Part shown: positions 48,870 to 61,501 of the stretch, one piece after another
How positions within the stretch are numbered: the stretch's first letter is position 1
Layout: every line of letters starts with the position of its first letter
DNA from: Salinispora oceanensis
GTDB taxonomy: Bacteria; Actinomycetota; Actinomycetes; Mycobacteriales; Micromonosporaceae
Assembly (NCBI RefSeq): GCF_000383575.1
Contig: NZ_KB911579.1
Location: 251,707-315,706, forward strand
Length of the DNA: 64,000 nt
Reading direction: 5' to 3'
Position numbers and translations under genes: made by a program
Notes under the pieces: model-generated
The model's input: the letters and a program-made list of their open reading frames with translations, nothing else
Database searches by the model: none
Told to the model about the DNA's origin: nothing

Positions 48870-49859
48870 CTAACGAGCGGCGCCCAGGACCGGCACCAAA
48901 GCAGCGGCGAGAGCAGCCGAATCATGACAGGGCGTGCCGTCGTTAACCGCGACCGGGGCGAGGATCAGACGAGCACCCAGCGATTCTGCCGCACGTTCGA
49001 CCGGATCGGGGTCACCCACGGCCTTGACGTCTCCAAGCACGCAGTCGACCCGCAACTTCGGCAGGTACCACCGCAGCTCAGCCAGGTGATCAGCGACGGA
49101 GAGCCCGAACGTCTCCTTCTCGGCGGCCAGGTTGAGGGTGACCAGCCGGCGGGCGGGGCTCGCGACGATGGCCGCGGCCAGCTCCGGCACCAAAAGGTGC
49201 GGCAGCACGCTGGTATACCAGCTGCCCGGGCCGAAGAGAAGCCAGTCGGCCGTGCCGATGGCGGCCAGCGCCTCGGGGCAGGCCGCCGGTGCCACCGGGC
49301 TCAGCCGCAGCGACTCGACCCGACCGGTGGTGACGGCCACCTGATGCTGGCCGCTGACGATACCGACCTCCGCCGGCCGGTCCGGGTCAACGCCCCGAAC
49401 CCGCGCCTCGATCCCGACCGGCTCGCAGGACATCGGCAGTACCCGCCCGACCGTGCCCAACATCGCGCCGGCGTGCTCCAGCGCCGCCACCGGGTCGCCG
49501 AGCAGCTCCATCAGCCCGCAGAGCACGAGATTGCCGATAGCGTGCCCGGTCAGCCCGCCCGCCGCCGCCCGGTCGTCAATCGTCGAGGTCGGGACCGCGG
49601 CGAACCGGTGCTGGAAGAGCCCGGCGCTGCGCTTGGTGGCGGGGTGGTCTCCGGCCAGCGCGACGAGTGCCTGGCGCAGGTCCCCCGGCGGCAGTCCGCC
49701 CCGCTCCGCGCGCAGCCGGCCACTGGACCCACCGTCGTCGCCGACGGTCACCACGGCGGTCAGATCAAGGTCGAGTTCGGGAGCACAACGCCGCAGTGCC
49801 CGCAGCGAAGCGGAGAGTCCGTGCCCACCACCGAAGGCGACCACCCGGATGGCCGTCAC
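48870..49859 (-). CDS. yvcK: YvcK-type gluconeogenesis factor
   Basis: 329 residues. CofD-like family protein linked to carbon metabolism and cell shape in Bacillus and mycobacteria (CuvA). VAFGGGHGLSASLRALRR, TVGDDGGSSGRLR and GHAIGNLVLCGL are characteristic. GTG 49859 overlaps the rapZ stop (GTGA). Confidence 0.94.
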   Translation of the reverse strand: MTAIRVVAFGGGHGLSASLRALRRCAPELDLDLTAVVTVGDDGGSSGRLRAERGGLPPGDLRQALVALAGDHPATKRSAGLFQHRFAAVPTSTIDDRAAAGGLTGHAIGNLVLCGLMELLGDPVAALEHAGAMLGTVGRVLPMSCEPVGIEARVRGVDPDRPAEVGIVSGQHQVAVTTGRVESLRLSPVAPAACPEALAAIGTADWLLFGPGSWYTSVLPHLLVPELAAAIVASPARRLVTLNLAAEKETFGLSVADHLAELRWYLPKLRVDCVLGDVKAVGDPDPVERAAESLGARLILAPVAVNDGTPCHDSAALAAALVPVLGAAR

Positions 49860-50764
49860 TCGCGCCCCAGGTCCCGGTGCTGGGCGTTGGCGGCGAGGCC
49901 GGTCTGGCGCAGCCGCGCGGCCAACTCCTCGGCGATGGCGACGCTGCGGTGCTTGCCGCCGGTGCACCCGACGGCGGCGGTCAGGTACCGCTTGCCCTCC
50001 CGCTCGAACCCGGCGGTGGTGGCGTTGAGCAGGTCGGCGTAGGTAGCCACGAAGTCCTCGGCGCCGGCCTGGCCCAACACGTACGAACTGACCGCCTCCA
50101 CCTGCCCGGTGTGCTCACGCAACTCTGGCACCCAGTACGGGTTCGGCAGAAACCGGGCGTCGCAGACGAAGTCAGCATCCGGCGGCACGCCGTACTTGAA
50201 GCCGAACGAGACCACGGTCACCCGTAGCTGACGGGCGTCCTCGGCGCCGAAGAGCTCCTCGATCCGCCGCCGCAGCTGGTTGACGTTGAGGTGGCTGGTG
50301 TCGACGAACACGTCGGCCTGGTCGCGGGCCCCCTCCAGCAGCCCACGTTCGACCGCGATGCCGTCGGCGAGCCGCCCGTCCCCCTGCAGCGGGTGCGAAC
50401 GCCGGACGCTCTCAAAGCGCCGGATCAACACCTCGTCGTCGGCGTCGACAAAGACCACCCTCGGGCCGAAGCCCCGCTCCTTGAGCTCCCGGATCGCACC
50501 GGCCAGGTCGGTGGAGAACGCCCGGGAGCGCACGTCCAGCACCATCGCCGTACGCCGGGCGGCGCCACCGGCCTTCATCGCCAGCTCGGCCATATCCAGC
50601 ATCAGCGCCTGGGGCAGGTTGTCCACCACGTAGTAGCCGACGTTCTCCAGGGCACGGGCAACAGTGCTGCGCCCACCGCCGGAGACCCCGGTCACCACCA
50701 CGAGCGTGGTGTCGGTGCCCGACGGGTCGGGCCCACCTGGCACGCTCGTCTGCCCCTCGATCAC
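49856..50764 (-). CDS. rapZ: RNase adapter protein RapZ (YvcJ)
   Basis: 302 residues. P-loop protein; in E. coli an RNase adapter, in Gram-positives a nucleotide-binding regulator. Walker A is [16 protein letters not shown], with Arg where Lys is canonical, which is usual in actinobacteria. [28 protein letters not shown] and [17 protein letters not shown] follow. Starts at GTG 50764 after GGGGGATCAG. First gene of the yvcK/whiA operon and divergent from recQ. Confidence 0.93.
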   Translation of the reverse strand: MIEGQTSVPGGPDPSGTDTTLVVVTGVSGGGRSTVARALENVGYYVVDNLPQALMLDMAELAMKAGGAARRTAMVLDVRSRAFSTDLAGAIRELKERGFGPRVVFVDADDEVLIRRFESVRRSHPLQGDGRLADGIAVERGLLEGARDQADVFVDTSHLNVNQLRRRIEELFGAEDARQLRVTVVSFGFKYGVPPDADFVCDARFLPNPYWVPELREHTGQVEAVSSYVLGQAGAEDFVATYADLLNATTAGFEREGKRYLTAAVGCTGGKHRSVAIAEELAARLRQTGLAANAQHRDLGRE

Positions 50765-50970
50765 CTGATCCCCCCAACGTGTGGCACCGCGACCGGAATC
50801 GGGCCACGGGTTCGAACAGCGACTCTAACCCGCCGAGCCACACAGATCTTCCGCGTCACATTCCCGACACCGGGACAGCTCACCCACCACCGGCCACCAG
50901 ACCTCTCCGCCCGTTACGCACGGCCCGGGCGTGGGCCGGCGCGTCAGGGGCCACTCGTAGACTGCGCCCC

Positions 50971-52812
50971 ATGCCCTCCCCCACCGACCAGCAGCCCGCC
51001 GCGCTGGAAACACTGCGGCGTGTCTTCGGCTACGACGCCTTCCGGGGCTTCCAGCAGGAGGTCATCGAGCACCTGGCGGCCGGCGGGGACGCCCTGGTGC
51101 TGATGCCCACCGGCGGCGGCAAGTCGCTCTGCTACCAGATCCCGGCGCTGCTGCGGGACGGGGTCGCGGTGGTCGTGTCACCGTTGATCGCGCTGATGCA
51201 GGACCAGGTCGACGCGCTGACCGCGGTCGGGGTCCGGGCCGGCTTCCTCAACTCGACGCTGGACCTCGACGCCCGCCGTGCCGTCGAGCGGGCCTTCGTC
51301 GCCGGGGAGCTGGATCTGCTCTACCTCGCCCCGGAGGCCCTCGGCACCCGGGGCGTGCAGCACCTGCTCGACCAGGGGCGGATCAGCCTCTTCGCGATCG
51401 ACGAGGCGCACTGCGTGTCGCAGTGGGGGCACGACTTCCGCCCGGACTACCTGGCCCTGTCGATGCTGCACGAACGCTGGCCCGGGGTGCCCCGGGTGGC
51501 GTTGACCGCCACCGCGACCAGCGCCACCCGGGCCGAGATCGCCACCCGGCTTCAGCTCACCTCGGCCCGGCACTTCGTCGCCAGCTTCGACCGGCCCAAC
51601 ATCCAGTACCGCATCGCGGCGAAGCGGGAGCCGAAGCGGCAGCTGCTGGCCCTGCTCCGGGACGAGCACCCGGGGGACGCCGGCATCATCTACTGCCTCT
51701 CCCGGGCCAGCGTGGAGAAGACCGCGGAGTTCCTGGTCGACAACGGTATTGCCGCGTTGCCGTACCACGCCGGGCTGGACGCGGTCACCCGCGCCCGGCA
51801 CCAGCAGCGTTTCCTGCGCGAGGACGGCCTGGTCATGGTCGCGACGATCGCGTTCGGAATGGGCATCGACAAGCCGGACGTACGGTTCGTCGCCCACCTT
51901 GACCTACCGAAGTCGGTGGAGGGCTACTACCAGGAGACCGGCCGCGCCGGACGGGACGGCCTGCCGGCGACAGCCTGGCTCGCCTACGGCCTGACGGATG
52001 TGGTGCAGCAGCGCCGGCTGATCGACACCTCGGAGGGGGACCTGGCGCACCGGCGTAACCTCGCCGCCCATCTGGAGGCGATGCTCGCGCTCTGCGAGAC
52101 GGTCCGCTGCCGCCGGGTGCAGCTGCTGGACTACTTCGGCGAGACCGCCGCCGCCTGCGGCAACTGCGACACCTGCCTGCAGCCGCCCGAGTCCTGGGAC
52201 GGCACGGTCGCCGCGCAGAAGCTGCTCTCCACGGTCTACCGGCTCGACCGGGAACGCAACCAGCGCTTCGGCGCCGGGCACTGCGTCGACATCCTGCTCG
52301 GCCGCGCCACCGACAAGATCCAGCAGCACCGGCACGACTCCCTGACGGTCTTCGGCATCGGCACCGAGCTGAGCGAGGCGGAGTGGCGGGGAGTGGTCCG
52401 ACAGCTGCTCGCCGAGGGGCTGCTGGCGGTCGAGGGAGACTACGGCACCCTGGCCCTCACCGACACCAGCGCGGAGGTGCTGGGGCGGCGTCGCACCGTC
52501 ATGCTCCGCCGCGAGCCGGCCCGGAAGGCCCGGCCGGCGAAGCCGCGCGGCGCGGCCACCGTGGTCGCCGAGTTGGCGCCGGCCGCCGCCGAGGCCTTCG
52601 AGCGGCTACGCGCCTGGCGGGCCACCACCGCCAAGGAGCAGGGCGTGCCGGCGTACGTGATCTTTCACGATGCCACGCTGCGGCAGATCGCCACCGACGC
52701 ACCGGCCGCCCTGGCCGACCTGTCCCAGGTCAGTGGCGTCGGCGAGGCGAAGCTGGCGAAATACGGCGAGCAGGTGCTGGCCGTACTCGCCGACACCCCA
52801 CACCCTGCTTAA
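50971..52812 (+). CDS. recQ: ATP-dependent DNA helicase RecQ
   Basis: 613 residues. 3'-5' helicase for recombination and repair. Motif 0 [12 protein letters not shown], motif [17 protein letters not shown] box [15 protein letters not shown], motif III ALTATAT, motif [15 protein letters not shown], motif [12 protein letters not shown]. The zinc region is [12 protein letters not shown] to CGNCDTC, followed by winged helix and HRDC (about 530-605) domains. ATG 50971 gives this length; the frame extends upstream without conserved residues. Confidence 0.95.
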   Translation: MPSPTDQQPAALETLRRVFGYDAFRGFQQEVIEHLAAGGDALVLMPTGGGKSLCYQIPALLRDGVAVVVSPLIALMQDQVDALTAVGVRAGFLNSTLDLDARRAVERAFVAGELDLLYLAPEALGTRGVQHLLDQGRISLFAIDEAHCVSQWGHDFRPDYLALSMLHERWPGVPRVALTATATSATRAEIATRLQLTSARHFVASFDRPNIQYRIAAKREPKRQLLALLRDEHPGDAGIIYCLSRASVEKTAEFLVDNGIAALPYHAGLDAVTRARHQQRFLREDGLVMVATIAFGMGIDKPDVRFVAHLDLPKSVEGYYQETGRAGRDGLPATAWLAYGLTDVVQQRRLIDTSEGDLAHRRNLAAHLEAMLALCETVRCRRVQLLDYFGETAAACGNCDTCLQPPESWDGTVAAQKLLSTVYRLDRERNQRFGAGHCVDILLGRATDKIQQHRHDSLTVFGIGTELSEAEWRGVVRQLLAEGLLAVEGDYGTLALTDTSAEVLGRRRTVMLRREPARKARPAKPRGAATVVAELAPAAAEAFERLRAWRATTAKEQGVPAYVIFHDATLRQIATDAPAALADLSQVSGVGEAKLAKYGEQVLAVLADTPHPA

Positions 52813-52818
52813 TCAACA

Positions 52819-52842
52819 GTGGGCAGCCGATCCGCTGCCCAC
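52819..52842. terminator. Hairpin between recQ and hydrolase genes
   Basis: A 9-bp perfect stem GTGGGCAGC/GCTGCCCAC (52819-52827 with 52834-52842), 7 bases after the recQ stop, between convergent genes. Confidence 0.65.
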
Positions 52843-52900
52843 CCAGGGGTCCGTGGGCTTAGTCGGGTGTGTGCAGGTCCGCGCTGGCGTCATCGGCGGT

Positions 52901-53701
52901 TCAGCCTCGGGCGATGAAGTCCGTCAGCACCGGGGCGAGGGTCTGCGGCGACGGTACGTGCCCCTCGCCGGGCAGCACCCGGTGCGTGCCCCGCGGCAGC
53001 GCCGCGGCGGCGGCGCGGGCCACCTCGATCATCCACTCCGGGCTCTCGCCGCCGCTGAGCACCAGCGCGGGCACGGAGACCCGGGCGGCGACCTCCACCG
53101 GCAGGATGCCGCCGCGGCTGCGGTCACCCATGACCGCCGAGTCGTAGGCGAGCGTCGGCGCGAGCGCCACCACGTCGGCCCACCACGGCTCGTGGCGCAG
53201 CTCGGCCACCGCCTCCGCCGGCACGCCGGTGGTCTGGAAGAACAGCGCCACAGCGTCGTCGCGTCGCCCCTCCGCCAGCAGCGTGGTCAGGGCCTCGGCG
53301 TAGTCGCGGGCCTCCTGGCGGTCCTCGTCGGTGTCCGCGCCGAAGGGTGGTTCGTGGAGCACGATCGCCCGGGCGGGCACCCCGGCGGCCGCGGCGTGCA
53401 GCACCAGTGCGGCACCGGATGAGTGCCCGTACAGGATGACGTCGGCACCGAGGTCGTTGACGAGGGCGGCGAGATCCTCGACCTCCCGCTCGACGGCGTA
53501 CGGGCTGACGTCGCCGCTGTCGCCGCGACCACGGCGGTCGTAGTTGACGACCGGCAGGTGGGCCCCGAGTCCTTCGGCCAGTTCGCGGGTCTTCGCCCGG
53601 TCGCAGGTGGCGCCGCCGACCACGATCAGCGGATCCCCGCCGTGCTCTCCGCAGCGTTCGTACGCGATCGCCGTGCCGTCCGCCGATGTCACCTTCAGCA
53701 T
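52901..53701 (-). CDS. Alpha/beta hydrolase
   Basis: 266 residues. Nucleophile elbow YGHSSGAAL (Ser94 or so), HEPPFG after strand 6, and a C-terminal His in GEGHVPSP; the acid is probably the Asp or Glu in LSGGESPEWM. YDRRGRGDSGD is the typical strand-4 turn. No signal peptide. Substrate unknown. It lies between recQ and uvrC and converges with recQ. Confidence 0.85.
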   Translation of the reverse strand: MLKVTSADGTAIAYERCGEHGGDPLIVVGGATCDRAKTRELAEGLGAHLPVVNYDRRGRGDSGDVSPYAVEREVEDLAALVNDLGADVILYGHSSGAALVLHAAAAGVPARAIVLHEPPFGADTDEDRQEARDYAEALTTLLAEGRRDDAVALFFQTTGVPAEAVAELRHEPWWADVVALAPTLAYDSAVMGDRSRGGILPVEVAARVSVPALVLSGGESPEWMIEVARAAAAALPRGTHRVLPGEGHVPSPQTLAPVLTDFIARG

Positions 53702-53746
53702 GCCCGTGCCAGACCCTTCTGTCAGAAACGCTCCGATTGACAGGTA

Positions 53747-55774
53747 CTACGTGCGTGGTTCATCTGGCTCCGTCGAGTCGCCGAGTGCGGCGAGGATCGC
53801 CTCGGCGGTCCGCTTGCCGACCCCGGGGACCTCGGTGATCTCCTCCACCGAGGCGGCGGAGAGCCGCTTCAGCGAGCCGAAGTGGCGCAGCAGCGCCGTG
53901 CGCCGCACCTCGCCCAGCCCGGGCACCCGGTCCAGCGCCGACTCGGTCATCCGCCGGGAACGCCGCTGCCGGTGGAACGTGATGGCGAACCGGTGCGCCT
54001 CATCCCGTACTCGTTGCAGCAGATAGAGGCCCTCGGAAGTGCGCGGCAGGATGGCCGGGAAGTCGTCGTCGGGCAGCCACACCTCCTCCAGCCGCTTCGC
54101 CAGCCCGCACAGCGCCACATCATCGACACCCAACTCGGCGAGGGCCTGCGCCGCCGCCGCTACCTGCGGCGCTCCCCCGTCCACCACCACCAGCTGCGGT
54201 GGGTAGGCAAACCGGCGCGGCCGGCCGGTCGTCGGATCGACCAGGGTGCCGACCCGCGGCTCGTCGGCCACACCCGGCCCGGTCGAGGCCGGTCCGGTCG
54301 AAGCGGTCCCGGTCGAGGCCGGCCCGGCCGGGGCGACTGGTTCACCGGCCGACTCGACACCGGCCTCCCCCGTCTCGGCCCGGGCGTCCAGGTAGCGGGC
54401 GAACCGCCGCCGCAGCACCTCCGACATCGCCGAGAGGTCGTCGGTGGCGCCCCGGATGATGAACCGCCGGTACTCGCTTTTGCGCGGCAACCCGTCCTCG
54501 AAGACCACCATGCTGGCCACCACGTCGGTGCCCTGGATCTGGGAGATGTCGTAGCACTCGATGCGCAGCGGGGCCGTCTGCAGGCCCAACGTCTCGGCGA
54601 TCTCGTCGAGGGCCTTGCTCCGGGTGGTCAGATCACCGGCGCGTTTGAGCTTGTGCCGGGCCAGGGCGTCGGTGGCGTTACGCGCGACCGTCTCCAGCAG
54701 GGCCCGCTTGTCGCCGCGCTGCGGCACCCGCAGCGTCACCCGGCTGCCGCGGTGGTCGGAGAGCCAGTCGGCGAGCGCCTCGGCATCGGCGGGCAGCTCG
54801 GGCACGAGCAGTTCCCGGGGGACATCGGCCTCACCCTGCTCCCCGCCGTACACCTGGGTGCAGAAGTGGTGGACGAGATCACCGATGGTCAGCTCCTCGG
54901 TCTTCTCGACCACCCAGCCGCGTTGGCCGCGGATGCGCCCGTCCCGCACGTGAAACACCTGCACGGCCGCCTCGAGCGGATCATCGGCGAAGGCGACCAC
55001 GTCGGCGTCGGTGCCGTCGCCGAAGACCACGGTCTGCTTCTCCATCGCCCGGCGCAGGGCGGCCACGTCGTCACGGAGCCGGGCGGCCCGCTCGAACTCC
55101 AGCGCCGCGCTGGCGTCGGCCATCTCCCGTTCCAACCGACGGACCATGACGTCGGTCCGGCCGCCCATGAAGTCGCAGAAGCCGTCCACGATCGCCCGGT
55201 GCTCCTCGGCGGAGACGCTGCCGACGCAGGGCGCGGAGCACTTGTCGATATAGCCCAGCAGGCAGGGGCGGCCGACCTGACCGGCCCGCTTGAACACCCC
55301 CGACGAGCAGGTGCGCGCCGGAAAGACCCGAAGCAGCAGGTCGAGCGTCTCGCGGATCGCCCAGGCGTGCGAGTACGGCCCGAAGTAGCGCACGCCCTTG
55401 CGCTTCGACCCCCGCATGACCTGGAGTCGGGGGAACTCCTCGGCGACGGTGACCGCCAGGTACGGGTAGGACTTGTCGTCCCGGTAGCGGACGTTGAACC
55501 GCGGATCGTACTGCTTGATCTCGGTGAACTCCTGCTGGAGCGCCTCGACCTCGGTGGCGACGGAGATCCAGTCCACCGATTCGGCGGTGAAGACCATCTG
55601 CCGGGTGCGCTGGTGCAGATTGACCGGGTCGGCGAAGTAGGAGTTGAGCCGGTTGCGCAGGTTGCGCGCCTTGCCAACATAGATGACCCGGCCGGTGCCG
55701 TCGCGAAACCGGTAGACCCCAGGTGACTCCGGGATCGTGCCGGACGCGGGACGGTAGGACGAGGGATCAGCCAC
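53747..55774 (-). CDS. uvrC: Excinuclease ABC subunit C
   Basis: 675 residues. Makes the dual incision in nucleotide excision repair. N-terminal GIY-YIG nuclease (GVYRFRD ... [14 protein letters not shown]), a Cys-rich part (SCSG-type CSSGVF ... [13 protein letters not shown]), UVR segment [13 protein letters not shown], RNase H-like endonuclease with DGGAPQV, and a C-terminal double HhH ([30 protein letters not shown]). Residues about 455-500 hold a low-complexity Pro/Ala/Ser/Thr/Gly insertion with repeated STGP modules. Separated from rapZ by recQ and the hydrolase gene. Confidence 0.96.
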   Translation of the reverse strand: MADPSSYRPASGTIPESPGVYRFRDGTGRVIYVGKARNLRNRLNSYFADPVNLHQRTRQMVFTAESVDWISVATEVEALQQEFTEIKQYDPRFNVRYRDDKSYPYLAVTVAEEFPRLQVMRGSKRKGVRYFGPYSHAWAIRETLDLLLRVFPARTCSSGVFKRAGQVGRPCLLGYIDKCSAPCVGSVSAEEHRAIVDGFCDFMGGRTDVMVRRLEREMADASAALEFERAARLRDDVAALRRAMEKQTVVFGDGTDADVVAFADDPLEAAVQVFHVRDGRIRGQRGWVVEKTEELTIGDLVHHFCTQVYGGEQGEADVPRELLVPELPADAEALADWLSDHRGSRVTLRVPQRGDKRALLETVARNATDALARHKLKRAGDLTTRSKALDEIAETLGLQTAPLRIECYDISQIQGTDVVASMVVFEDGLPRKSEYRRFIIRGATDDLSAMSEVLRRRFARYLDARAETGEAGVESAGEPVAPAGPASTGTASTGPASTGPGVADEPRVGTLVDPTTGRPRRFAYPPQLVVVDGGAPQVAAAAQALAELGVDDVALCGLAKRLEEVWLPDDDFPAILPRTSEGLYLLQRVRDEAHRFAITFHRQRRSRRMTESALDRVPGLGEVRRTALLRHFGSLKRLSAASVEEITEVPGVGKRTAEAILAALGDSTEPDEPRT

Positions 55775-55867
55775 GTTCCGAGCCTAGTCGCCGGCTCCGA
55801 CAACCTCCGGCCGCGCCCGCCGGCCCCGGTCGGCCCGACCGGGGCCGGCCAGGCCGACCACCGCCAG

Positions 55868-56362
55868 TCAGGCGAGCGAGATCTGGTCGCCGTTGACTTT
55901 GACATCCCGCGGGGCGAGGGGCTTGGTGGACGGGCCGGTCAGCACCGAGCCGTCCTCGATCGAGAACTTGCTCCCGTGACAGGTGCAGTTGATCGTGCCG
56001 CCGTCAACGTTCCCCACCGGACAGTTCTGGTGCGGGCAGATCGGGTCGAAGCCCTTGAACTCCCCCGCTGACGGTTGGGTGATGACAACTCCCTGCGCGG
56101 TGTAGACGACACCGCCCCCGACCGGGATGTCACTGGTCCGGGCCAGCGACTGGGCTCCCTCCCGATCGCCGCCACCCGGGTCGCCGCTCTCGGTCAGTGC
56201 CGGGCCGGGGCTGGCCTCGGCTTCACCGGTGGAGTTGTCGCCGCAGGCGGCCAGGGCCATCGCCGCGCCGACCGCACCCGCGCCGGCCAGCACGGCCCGC
56301 CGGGTCCGTACGCCGTCGCCAGTGCCGACCCCCGCACCGGTCCCCGTCTGCTCGTCACTCAT
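55868..56362 (-). CDS. Exported Rieske [2Fe-2S] protein
   Basis: 164 residues. The N-terminus has a twin-arginine signal (RTRRAVLAGAGAVG) ending in LAACG, which is also a lipobox, so a Tat-exported lipoprotein is likely. The cluster motifs are CPHQNCPV (Cys, His) and CTCHGSKFS (Cys, His) in a compact Rieske domain. Substrate-specific partner unknown; proteins of this type are common in actinobacteria and may donate electrons outside the membrane. ATG 56362 follows GAGGAG. Confidence 0.9.
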   Translation of the reverse strand: MSDEQTGTGAGVGTGDGVRTRRAVLAGAGAVGAAMALAACGDNSTGEAEASPGPALTESGDPGGGDREGAQSLARTSDIPVGGGVVYTAQGVVITQPSAGEFKGFDPICPHQNCPVGNVDGGTINCTCHGSKFSIEDGSVLTGPSTKPLAPRDVKVNGDQISLA

Positions 56363-56580
56363 TCCGCAATCTCCTCGGCCAACGAACCGCGCCGCCATGG
56401 TGGTGTGCCCCAGCCGGTCTCCCGGAACCAACGCGTCCCGTCGGTTCACCCGGTCCGCGCCCGGGGCCACCCGTGCGACCCTACCCGGCCGGCGAAGGTC
56501 ACCGGCCTGGTCACCTGGCCGACCTGATCATTCACCGGTCCGTGTCGCCGCGGGTGACCCGGACCGGTGACGCAGGACAG

Positions 56581-59544
<2,964 letters not shown>

Positions 59545-59670
59545 GGTGCGTGTACTCCCGGGGTGCGGATTGGTGGCAGCTGTCGCCCGACGGCCCGCCC
59601 GGGAGGTATGACCCCGGATGACGGCCAAGCGGTCGCGCTGTGCGGTTGTGTTGCCCGTTGGGCGTGGTGG

Positions 59671-59785
59671 TTACCTGGTCACTCTGGTCACCTTTGTTAC
59701 CTGGTCACCTGGTTTCACCTGGTCTTGGTGTCACCTCGTCGCCTGGTTTCCCTGGTCGCCTGGTTTCCCTGGTTCCCTGGTCGCC
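59671..59785. repeat. CCTGGT-rich minisatellite between rsgA and uvrA
   Basis: About ten degenerate copies of CCTGGT followed by C, TT or TC, spaced 8-15 bases (for example TTACCTGGTCAC and GTTTCCCTGGTCGCC). On the uvrA sense strand this reads as purine-rich ACCAGG units. It lies in the 324-base gap between the rsgA stop and uvrA start, 130-240 bases before uvrA. Nothing else was recognised in that gap. Confidence 0.7.
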
Positions 59786-59868
59786 AAAGCGCCAAAGAGC
59801 ACCTCGGCAAGCCTAGCCCTGAGGTGTGACACTTCCCTTGGCCCGCGCATTCCCCCAGCTCAGATCGG

Positions 59869-60654
59869 TCAGCCGGGCACCACCCGTACCCCCGGGATCT
59901 TCACCACCGCGCCACCTCCCGGCACCGCCACCAGCACCGACCCAGCGGAGTTAGGTCGGCCCGCGCCGTCCACCCGCCGGCTCGCCGACGTCGGCAGCGT
60001 CACCGCGCCGGCCAGCGCGTTCACCAGACTCGACCGGCCCGCCCGGGACCGGCCGAGCAGGCCGAGGGTCCGACCCGGCGCCACCTCCGCGCGTAGCCGG
60101 TCGAGCCCATCACCTCGCTGCGCGCTCACCGGCAGCACCGGCACGCCCGGCGCCGCCGCCGCGACCTGCCGAACCACCGCAGCCGGATCGGCGACCAGGT
60201 CAGCTTTGGTCAGCACCAGCAGTGGCCGGGCTCCCGACTCCCGCGCGAGCGCCAGCAGGCACTCGATCCGTCCGAAGTCCGGCCCGGGACGCATCGGCTC
60301 GACCACCGCCGCGACGGTCAGGTTGGCCGCCAGCACCTGCCCGGGGCCGGCCTTGCCGGCGGTCCGGGACACCAACGCGGTACGCCGGGGCAGCACCGCC
60401 TCGACTGTGACATGACGGTCGGGCCAGGTGGCGAGCAGCACCCAGTCCCCCACGCACGGCAGGTACGTCCGGTCCCGGGCCGCCGTGGCCAGCACCGCCC
60501 CGCCGAGGGTGGCGCGGAGTGGGCCGGCAGCGCCGAGGACGGTGCACACCCCCCGCTCCACCCGAGCCACCCGGCCCGGCTGACAGTCGGCACGCCGTCG
60601 TGCGTCGGACGCCCAGTCGGCGTCCCAGCCCAGAGCCGTCAGGTCGATGGTCAT
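59869..60654 (-). CDS. Degenerate RsgA-like circularly permuted GTPase
   Basis: 261 residues. RsgA is a GTPase of 30S ribosome maturation. The N-terminal OB-like part (CVGDWVLLATW) and the permuted order G4 (TKAD, 149-152), G5 (VSAQ), G1 (GRSRAGRSS, 201-209) identify the family. Several key residues are altered: the P-loop Lys is Arg207, the switch I Thr segment reads PNSAG, and the G3 DTPG reads KIPG (252-255). The protein then stops, so the C-terminal zinc domain is absent. GTP hydrolysis is doubtful. ATG 60654 follows GGAGG. It may be a pseudo-enzyme or a decaying gene; the open frame is otherwise intact. Confidence 0.75.
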   Translation of the reverse strand: MTIDLTALGWDADWASDARRRADCQPGRVARVERGVCTVLGAAGPLRATLGGAVLATAARDRTYLPCVGDWVLLATWPDRHVTVEAVLPRRTALVSRTAGKAGPGQVLAANLTVAAVVEPMRPGPDFGRIECLLALARESGARPLLVLTKADLVADPAAVVRQVAAAAPGVPVLPVSAQRGDGLDRLRAEVAPGRTLGLLGRSRAGRSSLVNALAGAVTLPTSASRRVDGAGRPNSAGSVLVAVPGGGAVVKIPGVRVVPG

Positions 60655-60777
60655 GAAATCCACTACCTCCTCCGACCTCCCGGCCGCGCGTTGCCGCCGA
60701 CCGTAGGGCGCACCGCCACGCACCCGAAACCAATTTCCCCGGCGACGAAGGGACGGCCCGACCACTAGGCTCGAGAG

Positions 60778-61494
60778 GTGACCTCCGATCCACTGCGGCT
60801 GACCGGCGAAGTGGACGACGCCACCGCCCGTCTCCTGCGCACCACGGCTGACCTCGACGAGCCAAGCCTGGCCACCGCGTCCCTGCTGCCCGGCTGGACC
60901 CGGGGACACGTCTTGGCCCACCTCGCCCGCAACGCCGACGGGTTCGTCAACCTGCTCACCGCCGCCCGCACCGGCGACCCCATCCCGATGTACGCGAGCC
61001 CCGCCGCCCGCTCCGCGGACATCGAGGCCGGCGCCGTCCGGCCACCCACAGCGCACCGGGACGACCTACGCCGCAGCGCGGACCGGTTCGCCGAGGCGGT
61101 GGCGGCGATGCCGGCCGAGGCGTGGGGCGCCACCGTCACCACCCGACGCGGGCCGTGGTCCGCGGCGAACCTCGTCTGGGGCCGACTCCGCGAGGTCGAG
61201 GTGCACCACGTGGACCTGGCCGTCGACTACCAGCCCGCCGACTGGCCGGAGGCGTTCGGCCACCGGCTCCTGCGCGAGGTCGCCACCGGCCTGGCCGGTC
61301 GCTCCGACGCGCCGCCGATGGTGCTGCGTTGCGACGGCAGAGAGCACGACCTGGTGGTCGGCGACCGTACCGCCGCCCCCACCGTGCGCGGCGCCGCGCC
61401 CCACCTCGCCGCCTGGCTGATCGGCCGCAGCCGCGGCACCCGGCTCACCGTCACCCCGGACGGCCCGCTACCAACCCCACCCGAATGGATCTGA
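60778..61494 (+). CDS. Maleylpyruvate isomerase-family mycothiol-dependent protein
   Basis: 238 residues, DinB-like four-helix fold with a C-terminal lobe. The metal-site His/Glu are seen in WTRGHVLAHLARNADG and REVEVHHVDL. Members use mycothiol, the actinobacterial thiol, in transfer or isomerisation reactions; the substrate here is unknown. GTG 60778 follows GAGAG directly. Seven bases before the MBL hydrolase gene, so likely in one operon with it. Confidence 0.85.
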   Translation: MTSDPLRLTGEVDDATARLLRTTADLDEPSLATASLLPGWTRGHVLAHLARNADGFVNLLTAARTGDPIPMYASPAARSADIEAGAVRPPTAHRDDLRRSADRFAEAVAAMPAEAWGATVTTRRGPWSAANLVWGRLREVEVHHVDLAVDYQPADWPEAFGHRLLREVATGLAGRSDAPPMVLRCDGREHDLVVGDRTAAPTVRGAAPHLAAWLIGRSRGTRLTVTPDGPLPTPPEWI

Positions 61495-61501
61495 CCGACC
61501 A

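Noticed and set aside
51869..51890. A third match to the AcnR-type operator (AAGCCGGACGTACGGTTCG region, about 18 of 22).
   Set aside because: It falls in the conserved helicase motif [10 protein letters not shown] of recQ, so the bases are explained by coding constraint; binding there is not excluded.
59618..60415. Plus-strand frame with repeated hydrophobic segments (LVTLVTFVTW).
   Set aside because: The apparent membrane protein is produced by the CCTGGT minisatellite and then runs antisense to the rsgA-like gene.
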